Shown here one piece after another: positions 1 to 4,159 of a DNA stretch of 7,182 nt. Made by a program: the position numbers and the translations under genes. Origin of the DNA: an uncultured Candidatus Saccharibacteria bacterium (GTDB lineage: Bacteria; Patescibacteria; Saccharimonadia; Saccharimonadales; UBA5946); contig CAMPIR010000036.1 in assembly GCA_946886435.1 (NCBI GenBank), forward strand, positions 1 to 7,182, written 5' to 3'. The notes under the pieces were generated by a model. It worked only from the letters and a program-made list of their open reading frames with translations. It did no database searches and was not told the origin of the DNA. Position 1 is the stretch's first letter. Each line of letters opens with the position of its first letter.

Positions 1-285
1 CGGCAGACTTGTCCAGTCACTTTTCAGATCAATGCGCTGAGAAAGTGGCTGCCCTGCCAATCGTTCAATTATCAAATAACCAACACCGTCTTTTTCAAAA
101 CTGTCTATAAGTTTCGGTAGAGTCATTCCATGCAGTCGGCGCAGGATAATAGCCTCTCGGTGAACCTCTTCACCACCCCTCTTAACAACGACGGCTTCTC
201 CTTGATACTCAGCATATGCAGTAAAATGCTCGGACTCTTTATGTTCCGATTTGTAAAAAAGTTTAAGATTTTCTAGCTCGTCCAT
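1..285 (-). CDS. Protein-kinase-fold protein, N-terminal part (runs off left edge)
   Basis: The minus-strand frame is open from an ATG at 285 to the window edge and gives 95 residues. They resemble the N-lobe of the protein kinase/aminoglycoside phosphotransferase fold. A beta-strand ends in VVVK (residues 32-35, candidate ATP-binding Lys35). A helix VHREAIILRRLHG follows (Glu44 is the likely partner of that Lys), then LPKLIDSFEKDGVGYLIIERLAGQPL, a typical strand-hinge segment (hinge near Ile73-Arg75). The catalytic loop and DFG-like metal site would lie beyond the edge, so substrate and activity cannot be assigned. No strong Shine-Dalgarno precedes the ATG. A TAGTAT box sits 8 nt upstream (294-299), so a very short leader is possible. 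It could be a Ser/Thr kinase-like protein or a small-molecule kinase of the APH type. The frame is also open upstream of the ATG, but that stretch is hairpin-rich tRNA-like sequence and not convincingly coding. Confidence 0.7.
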   Translation of the reverse strand, partial: MDELENLKLFYKSEHKESEHFTAYAEYQGEAVVVKRGGEEVHREAIILRRLHGMTLPKLIDSFEKDGVGYLIIERLAGQPLSQRIDLKSDWTSLP

Positions 286-309
286 TTGTCTTAATACTAC
301 AGGAAAGTC

Positions 310-333
310 AAAAGACTTCCGAAGAAGTCTTTT
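310..333. terminator. 10-bp perfect hairpin with CGAA/UUCG loop
   Basis: AAAAGACTTC (310-319) and GAAGTCTTTT (324-333) pair perfectly around a 4-nt loop. Read on the minus strand the loop is C(UUCG)G, an exceptionally stable tetraloop. On the plus strand the stem is followed by one more T. It sits 25 nt upstream of the kinase-like start codon. It may be a terminator that insulates that gene from tRNA-Arg readthrough, or a 5'-leader hairpin. The U-tract lies mostly inside the stem, so termination strength is uncertain. Confidence 0.5.
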
Positions 334-345
334 TAAGCATAAGCG

Positions 346-488
346 TGGTGCCCCTTGTTGAATATCGCTGCGCTCTTCCGCTTGTTTGCTCGAAAAATAC
401 TTCGTGCTTTTCTCGCTGCACGGCGCTACACCGAACCAACGGTTACGATTTGCTAGAACACAAATCAGTCGTTGGTTCGGATACAGCT
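346..488 (-). pseudogene. Degenerate tRNA-Arg(UCU)-like fragments, apparently split in the T-loop
   Basis: This stretch repeats pieces of the tRNA-Arg gene at 543-619, in the same order and on the same strand. An AGCTGTAT segment near 481-488 resembles the D-loop. A stem-loop containing TTCTA (447-466) resembles the anticodon arm. CGTTGGTTCG (441-432) is identical to the 5' half of the T-arm. After about 64 unrelated nucleotides, 367-346 reads CGATATTCAAC then AAGGGGCACCA, which closely matches the 3' half of the T-arm and the acceptor plus CCA (the last 9 nt are identical). No 5' acceptor strand matching AAGGGGC was found, so it is unlikely to make a functional tRNA. A decayed tandem duplicate interrupted by an insertion is the simplest reading. 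Chance similarity of the weaker parts cannot be excluded. Confidence 0.4.
431..480. repeat. Inverted repeat with T-arm-like arms
   Basis: CCGAACCAACG (431-441) and CGTTGGTTCGG (470-480) are perfect 11-bp inverted repeats. Nested inside them is a second 6-bp pair, GATTTG (447-452) and CAAATC (461-466), around the 8-nt loop CTAGAACA. The 10-mer CGAACCAACG also occurs in the T-arm of the neighbouring tRNA-Arg (562-571). The sequence can fold as a long stem with an internal loop on either strand. Its role is unknown. Confidence 0.6.
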
Positions 489-498
489 CGGAAGCGCG

Positions 499-541
499 AT
501 GAAAATAAAAAGTACCCTGACGGATACTTTTTCATTTTCAT
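499..541 (-). terminator. Terminator hairpin downstream of tRNA-Arg
   Basis: A long A/T-rich stem-loop begins just after the tRNA CCA end (2-nt gap). AAAAAGTA (507-514) pairs with TACTTTTT (525-532), and after a one-base bulge ATGAAAAT (499-506) pairs with ATTTTCAT (534-541). On the minus strand the stem is followed by a T-rich run (ACTTTTTATTTTCAT), as expected of an intrinsic terminator. The hairpin is nearly symmetric and could work in both directions. Confidence 0.7.
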
Positions 542-542
542 A

Positions 543-619
543 TGGTGCCCCGAGTTGGATTCGAACCAACGACCTTAGGCTTAGAAGTCCTCTGCTCTAT
601 CCAGCTGAGCTATCAGGGC
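543..619 (-). tRNA. tRNA-Arg (anticodon UCU), CCA encoded
   Basis: The minus strand folds as a 77-nt tRNA. The acceptor is GCCCTGA/TCGGGGC with one T-G pair, followed by discriminator A and an encoded CCA (545-543). The D-arm is GCTC/GAGC with loop AGCTGGATA. The anticodon loop CTTCTAA gives UCU (585-583), which reads AGA and by wobble possibly AGG. The T-arm is GTTGG-TTCGAAT-CCAAC. The anticodon stem is weak: GAGGA faces GCCTA, so only the middle three pairs are Watson-Crick, with A31-G39 and G27-A43 opposed. The 5' end lies 12 nt after the stop codon of the DUF3592-type gene, and a TATAAT box spans that stop codon. A hairpin terminator follows. Identity is clear; the unusual anticodon stem is the only reservation. 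Confidence 0.95.
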
Positions 620-630
620 ACGTAGAACAT

Positions 631-636
631 ATTATA
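631..636 (-). promoter_or_regulatory. -10 box of the tRNA-Arg promoter, overlapping a stop codon
   Basis: On the minus strand a perfect TATAAT ends 11 nt before the tRNA-Arg 5' end. It contains the TAA stop of the upstream DUF3592-type gene. No good -35 hexamer is present at 16-18 bp spacing, so the promoter may be weak, or the tRNA may also be made by readthrough from the upstream gene. Confidence 0.5.
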
Positions 637-1093
637 CCTGATAAGTTGGCGTATCATCTTCCGCTTGTTCTGAACCAGACAAGTCAGCTTCGTCATGAGA
701 CTCATTTTGAAGGCGTTTATGTAGGACTATAGTCGTCAAAATCATTGCCGCCCCTGTACCTACCAACAACCATGGCATAGCAGCTAGGAAGCCTGACTGT
801 ACGATCTTCGCTTCGCCTGGACTGTTCGGGTTAAATGCGATCTGACGCTTTTCTCCGGTCTCGATGTTCGCAAACAGCGGCTGCTTACTACTTATGACCT
901 GAAACTTCGTACCCATGGCCTCGTACTCAACTACTGGAGAACTCACTCCTGCGACATTTCTTGATCCAACCACCGTCCCGGCTACTCTCGGCCAAGAACC
1001 GTCAACGTAGTTACTGACAAGAAAAAAGGCGCCGAGGCAGAGCACTACTGCACCAATAAAGCCTACCGAAAGTCTTTTTATCACACGTGTCAT
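632..1093 (-). CDS. DUF3592-type two-helix membrane protein
   Basis: The product has 153 residues. A short basic N-terminus leads into a first membrane helix (about 8-27). A compact beta-rich domain follows (about 30-100): SWPRVAGTVVGS, then PVVEYEAMGTKF, then IETGEKRQIAFNPNSPGEAKI. This is the characteristic order of DUF3592 proteins, in which a sequence-divergence segment, a P-V-x-Y strand and a G-E-K/R-x-x-I-x-(F/Y)-(D/N)-P motif are flanked by two membrane helices. The second helix spans about 103-124, followed by a strongly acidic, probably cytoplasmic tail (131-148). The domain would then lie outside the membrane. Family function is not established, and no enzyme motif is visible. The gene sits alone between two tRNA genes. 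A TACAAT -10 box lies 13 nt before the ATG, implying a leader of only about 7 nt, and no Shine-Dalgarno is evident. Confidence 0.85.
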   Translation of the reverse strand: MTRVIKRLSVGFIGAVVLCLGAFFLVSNYVDGSWPRVAGTVVGSRNVAGVSSPVVEYEAMGTKFQVISSKQPLFANIETGEKRQIAFNPNSPGEAKIVQSGFLAAMPWLLVGTGAAMILTTIVLHKRLQNESHDEADLSGSEQAEDDTPTYQV

Positions 1094-1106
1094 ATCGTTG
1101 GTGCTT

Positions 1107-1112
1107 ATTGTA
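1107..1112 (-). promoter_or_regulatory. -10 box for the DUF3592-type gene
   Basis: TACAAT on the minus strand lies 13 nt upstream of the ATG at 1093. The -35 region is poor (TCGCAA at 17-bp spacing). If active, transcription would start near 1100 and give a leader of roughly 7 nt. Confidence 0.4.
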
Positions 1113-1157
1113 CTGCAATCGTGGGCCTAATTGCGAGAAAGCGGTCGCTTCGCTTCA

Positions 1158-1189
1158 CGAGCTCGATCCTTTAGATCACCGAGTTCGAT
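1158..1189. repeat. Short direct repeat, 22-bp period, upstream of the DUF3592-type gene
   Basis: CGAGCTCGAT (1158-1167) and CGAGTTCGAT (1180-1189) differ at one base. Their starts are 22 bp apart, about two helical turns, in the intergenic region upstream of the DUF3592-type promoter. This resembles a paired operator but is short. The remaining intergenic bases between 1113 and 1202 show nothing else I can support. Confidence 0.25.
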
Positions 1190-1202
1190 ACTTGACGACT
1201 AT

Positions 1203-1246
1203 ACCAATGTAAAAATCTAGACGAGTGCCTAGATTTTTACATTGGT
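1203..1246 (-). terminator. 18-bp perfect hairpin terminating tRNA-Gly
   Basis: ACCAATGTAAAAATCTAG (1203-1220) and its exact complement (1229-1246) enclose the 8-nt loop ACGAGTGC. On the minus strand the descending arm carries a TTTTT run, as in A-tract/U-tract intrinsic terminators. The stem is symmetric and could act in both directions. It incorporates the discriminator base and CCA of the adjacent tRNA-Gly, so the mature tRNA 3' end is paired within the hairpin in the primary transcript. Confidence 0.75.
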
Positions 1247-1317
1247 GCGGGCGGAGAGAATCGAACTCTCATCGTTTGCTTGGAAGGCAGACATATTAGC
1301 CATTATACGACGCCCGC
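1243..1317 (-). tRNA. tRNA-Gly (anticodon UCC), CCA encoded
   Basis: The minus strand folds as a 75-nt tRNA. The acceptor GCGGGCG/CGCCCGC is perfect, followed by A and an encoded CCA (1245-1243). The D-stem is GTAT/ATAT. The anticodon loop CTTCCAA gives UCC (1284-1282), reading GGA and GGG. The T-arm is GAGAG-TTCGATT-CTCTC. The anticodon stem TCTGC/GCAAA has one opposed C28-A42. The gene starts 22 nt after the stop codon of the Clp-like ATPase. It has its own near-consensus promoter and its own hairpin terminator, so it is probably an independent unit. Confidence 0.95.
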
Positions 1318-1327
1318 GAACTGAGTT

Positions 1328-1356
1328 ATTATACCCCAGTTACTCGGTTATGTCAG
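1328..1356 (-). promoter_or_regulatory. Sigma70-type promoter of tRNA-Gly inside the 3' end of the Clp-like gene
   Basis: On the minus strand CTGACA (1356-1351) and TATAAT (1333-1328) are separated by exactly 17 bp, matching 11 of 12 consensus bases. The -35 lies in the last codons of the Clp-like ATPase gene and its stop codon falls in the spacer. Transcription should start near 1321, a few bases before the tRNA 5' end. This is the best-formed promoter in the window. Confidence 0.85.
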
Positions 1357-3718
1357 CAGCTGTAATCTCGAGTGTTTGGCCGGGCTGCAGTTCGCCGCTC
1401 AACATACGTTTCGCGACTTGGCTCTCGATCGTTCGCTGTACGGCACGGCGAAGCGGACGGGCGCCAAGCTGAGGATCGTAGCCGAGCTCGACCAGCCGAG
1501 CCTTTGCGTCATCGGCAACCGTGAGGGCCACCTTTTGCGGCTCGAGTGTCTTGTTTATACCTGCAATCATGAGATCGATAACCTGATAAAGCTCCTCACG
1601 ACCGAGCGGCTTAAACAGCACAATCTCATCGAAACGGTTCAGGAACTCAGGACGGAATTGACCAGACGAGATGAGCTCTTTCGTGAGAGCTTCCTCGAAC
1701 TTTTCGAGCGCCTCACCTGCTTCGACGTGATGACGGATATAGTCAGCGCCAGCGTTGCTCGTTGCAATCACGATCGTATCGCGGAAGCTCACTTCGCGAC
1801 CTTTGCTATCACGCAAGATACCTTCGTCGAGCACCTGCAACAGCGCCGTCAACACGGAAGCATGCGCCTTTTCGATCTCATCGAGCAGTATCACCGAAAA
1901 CGGTTGTTTGATGACTTGGGCGCTCAGGCTCATCGCATCCTCAGCACCATCAGCAATCATCCGTGACACATCCTCTGCGCGGACGAACTCGTTGAGATCG
2001 AGTCGTATCAAGCGCTCTTCGCCACCAAAATACACCGCCGCAAGACTCTTGGCTAACTCGGTTTTTCCCGTACCTGTCGGACCAAGAAACAGGAACGTTC
2101 CGACCGGTCGCTGTTCGTTACGAACTCCCGCACGTGCCCGCCTGAGAGCATCACTGACAACCTGTACCGCACGTGCTTGGTTTATCATCCTCTCGTGGAT
2201 ACGATCCTCGAGATTTAGGAGAAGCTGTTTCTCGTCCTGCGAAGTTGCGCCACCAACTTTGACACCCTGAGTTTGCTCAACAGATTGTTGAACCGAAGAG
2301 GCAGTCACGAGCCCGTTCTCGGCGTATTGAGCAGCCGATGCTAGCACCTTGAGCGCCTTTCCTGGCTGCGCCTGATCATATAAGTATCGCTCGCTCAGTC
2401 GCAAGGCTTCCTTGAGCGCCTGGAACATAAACGTTACCTTGTGCTGAAACTCAATGGTGATGATCTGATCCTGGAGGACTGCCAACGTCTCATCGGGGGT
2501 CGTTGGAGAAATGCTGATACGGTTCATCGCGTTAGCGAGCGATGGATTCCGGGATGAGATCTGTAGCCAACGCTGTTCATCCATCGTCAGTATGATGCGA
2601 AGCGCTCCACCGTCGAGCACCGGAAGCAGTATCCTACTGAGATCAACTGAACCGACACCCTCTTCGAGGAACAGCTCTGCATCATCGAGGCACAAGATAA
2701 CATTTTTTGCGTGATAAGCCTCGAGAAGAAGACGATTCAGGAGATCCTCGAGCTGCCCTCGTCCACTTGCCGCCGATATCAACGAACCGGCATCGAGACT
2801 GATAACCTGGCGGTATTTGAGGTTATCAGTAATCGCCGACTCTGCACGCATCAACTCCTCGGCGAACGCGTGAACAATTGTAGTCTTACCAACACCGAGA
2901 GGACCGACAAGTGTGATGTTCTGCTTCCCTCCGGAGCTAAACGTATTTAGCATATGGTCGAGGGCTGCCCGGTGGGATGTCAGCTCGATATTGTAAAAAC
3001 CGCCATTCGCGACCCGTTCGCTGATATTTACGCCAAATTGGTTTAGCAGTCGGAGATATCCAAAGTTCCAGTCCCTGGCAATGCCGCCGGTACGTTTTGG
3101 ACGGCCATGCTGTTCGACGAGAGTATCAAGCCGAGTAAACCAGTTGGCAAGCTTTGGCAAATCGCCTTCATCGAGTTGCAGATGCGGCAAGATTTGCAAA
3201 AGCTCTGGGCTCGTCTTTGTGAGCGCGGCGACGACCGTTGATGCTTTTACGATACCCTCGGGCTGTAGATCTCGGATCGCCGACCAGACGAGCGCAACCG
3301 CAGACGGATCGTCGCCCAGAATCTGCATGAGCATCTGCGTCGAAAGCCCAGAGCGTACCATCAGAAACTGCGCACTGGTCACCTCTGCTATCTTACTGGC
3401 TAGTACCTGTGGCGTCAGTTTGCGAGGCAGTCGACCGAGCAGCGCAACCTCGAGACGGCCGTCGAGGCTGTCGACAGCGCTGCCCGGTAATTTCAACAAG
3501 TACCGTTTGTACCACACGTAGACCATGATTGGCCAAGCTGCCAGGCCGAGAAAGAACCAGCCGAGCCCGCTGCCGTAAACGACGAACAGACCAACAGCAG
3601 TCAAAACAAGAGTCGCCGCCACTAAAACCACGCCTGCTATCCAGTTTTTTTGAAAAGCAACCGATAGACGCGCAAGCTGAGCGCGTTCACTGTCATAGTC
3701 GAATCCCGTTAACGCCAT
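1340..3718 (-). CDS. Membrane-anchored ClpC/ClpB-like double-AAA+ ATPase with degenerate pore loops
   Basis: The product has 792 residues from the ATG at 3718. I chose this start because it overlaps the upstream stop by only 10 bp and has an AGGA 8 nt before it; an ATG at 3781 would add 21 residues inside the upstream gene. Two membrane helices (about 25-49 and 52-70) are followed by a helical region (about 84-199) that looks like a divergent Clp N-domain. D1 has Walker A GPLGVGKT (272-279) and Walker B CLDDAE, where Asp replaces the usual Glu. There is no ClpB-length middle domain. D2 has GPTGTGKT (546-553), LLDEIEKAH, TSN sensor 1, FRPEFLNRFDE (Arg finger) and GARPLRR (sensor 2). The aromatic pore loops expected in both rings (KYRGE in D1, GYVGYEEGG in D2) are absent, and so is an LGF/IGF ClpP-docking tripeptide. 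AAA+ membership is certain; a role as a membrane remodeller or scaffold rather than a threading unfoldase is inference. Confidence 0.9.
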   Translation of the reverse strand: MALTGFDYDSERAQLARLSVAFQKNWIAGVVLVAATLVLTAVGLFVVYGSGLGWFFLGLAAWPIMVYVWYKRYLLKLPGSAVDSLDGRLEVALLGRLPRKLTPQVLASKIAEVTSAQFLMVRSGLSTQMLMQILGDDPSAVALVWSAIRDLQPEGIVKASTVVAALTKTSPELLQILPHLQLDEGDLPKLANWFTRLDTLVEQHGRPKRTGGIARDWNFGYLRLLNQFGVNISERVANGGFYNIELTSHRAALDHMLNTFSSGGKQNITLVGPLGVGKTTIVHAFAEELMRAESAITDNLKYRQVISLDAGSLISAASGRGQLEDLLNRLLLEAYHAKNVILCLDDAELFLEEGVGSVDLSRILLPVLDGGALRIILTMDEQRWLQISSRNPSLANAMNRISISPTTPDETLAVLQDQIITIEFQHKVTFMFQALKEALRLSERYLYDQAQPGKALKVLASAAQYAENGLVTASSVQQSVEQTQGVKVGGATSQDEKQLLLNLEDRIHERMINQARAVQVVSDALRRARAGVRNEQRPVGTFLFLGPTGTGKTELAKSLAAVYFGGEERLIRLDLNEFVRAEDVSRMIADGAEDAMSLSAQVIKQPFSVILLDEIEKAHASVLTALLQVLDEGILRDSKGREVSFRDTIVIATSNAGADYIRHHVEAGEALEKFEEALTKELISSGQFRPEFLNRFDEIVLFKPLGREELYQVIDLMIAGINKTLEPQKVALTVADDAKARLVELGYDPQLGARPLRRAVQRTIESQVAKRMLSGELQPGQTLEITAADITE

Positions 3719-4092
3719 GGCACCCATCCTAGAAGCGCGACCGGCAACAACAGCAACGGGAGCAGTGGCGCTAACGGCCAAAAAAGGAGTCTCAGTCCGC
3801 CTACGATCGCTTCAAAAAAGATACCCACACAACCGATTACGATAAGCATCGTTCTAATAAAAGCGCCAAATAACCTCGAGAAAAGCTGGTCGAACATCGC
3901 TCGGATGACAATATCAAGCGATCCTTTCCTGACGCGATCGGCATCGATCTGACGAAACGGCTTAAAGAGACTGCGAGCTGATAATTCGATCGAGTAAAAG
4001 TCAGCTGCGCGGTCAAATCTGCCTCGCACAAGCTTGAGCTGATCAAGCCACCCCAAACCGTACCACCAACGCAAAAGAGAGACAAAAAGCAT
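3709..4092 (-). CDS. Conserved-looking small membrane protein, partner gene of the Clp-like ATPase
   Basis: The product has 127 residues and I do not recognise a named domain. The N-terminal half (1-75) is amphipathic and rich in aromatic and basic residues (RWWYGLGWLDQLKLVRGRF, then SLFKPFRQIDADRVRKGSLD), suggesting membrane-surface helices. Two hydrophobic helices follow (about 79-97 and 100-124). The second is Leu/Pro-rich (WPLAPLLPLLLLPVALLGW) and almost reaches the C-terminus. The stop codon overlaps the ATPase start in ATGGCGTTAA, so the two are very probably translationally coupled and may form a complex. A TACAAT -10 box lies exactly 6 nt before the ATG, implying a leaderless mRNA. 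From memory, similar proteins with a phenylalanine-proline-phenylalanine-rich SLFKPFRQI-like motif occur in Saccharibacteria; this needs a search to confirm. Confidence 0.8.
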   Translation of the reverse strand: MLFVSLLRWWYGLGWLDQLKLVRGRFDRAADFYSIELSARSLFKPFRQIDADRVRKGSLDIVIRAMFDQLFSRLFGAFIRTMLIVIGCVGIFFEAIVGGLRLLFWPLAPLLPLLLLPVALLGWVPWR

Positions 4093-4098
4093 ACGGTT

Positions 4099-4104
4099 AT
4101 TGTA
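4099..4104 (-). promoter_or_regulatory. -10 box of the 127-aa protein/ATPase operon (leaderless geometry)
   Basis: TACAAT on the minus strand is followed by six bases (AACCGT) and then the ATG at 4092. The expected transcription start is therefore the A of the start codon. The -35 region (TATAAA at 4127-4122) is a poor match and overlaps the candidate -35 of murT on the other strand. Confidence 0.55.
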
Positions 4105-4122
4105 GCACTGTTTTGCCCCTGT

Positions 4123-4151
4123 TTATAGCGCATACAAAACTGCGTTATACT
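4123..4151 (+). promoter_or_regulatory. murT-gatD promoter (near-leaderless)
   Basis: TATACT (4146-4151) lies 8 nt before the murT ATG. At 17-bp spacing the -35 hexamer is TTATAG, a weak match. The predicted start near 4158 leaves a leader of about 2 nt. No Shine-Dalgarno is present, consistent with leaderless initiation. Confidence 0.55.
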
Positions 4152-4159
4152 GGGATTTA

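Noticed and set aside
346..488. tmRNA or an intact second tRNA
   Set aside because: The GGGGCACCA end and T-arm halves are present, but there is no matching 5' acceptor strand, no tmRNA tag frame, and the T-loop is interrupted.
345..732. Two plus-strand reading frames (345-578 and 472-732) that read through the tRNA-Arg region
   Set aside because: Both translate the reverse complement of tRNA-Arg, giving the familiar ELDSNQRP-type artefact. They also run through hairpins and into the DUF3592-type gene antisense.
1376..3732. Several plus-strand open frames of 67-196 residues opposite the Clp-like ATPase
   Set aside because: They are antisense shadows. Their composition is Ser/Arg-rich and repetitive, they match no family, and the minus-strand frame has complete AAA+ motifs throughout.
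3719..3781. The longer ATPase start at 3781, adding 21 residues
   Set aside because: It would overlap the upstream gene by 73 bp and adds an Ala/Val-rich stretch that is that gene's alternative frame. The ATG at 3718 has an AGGA at good spacing and a 10-bp overlap.
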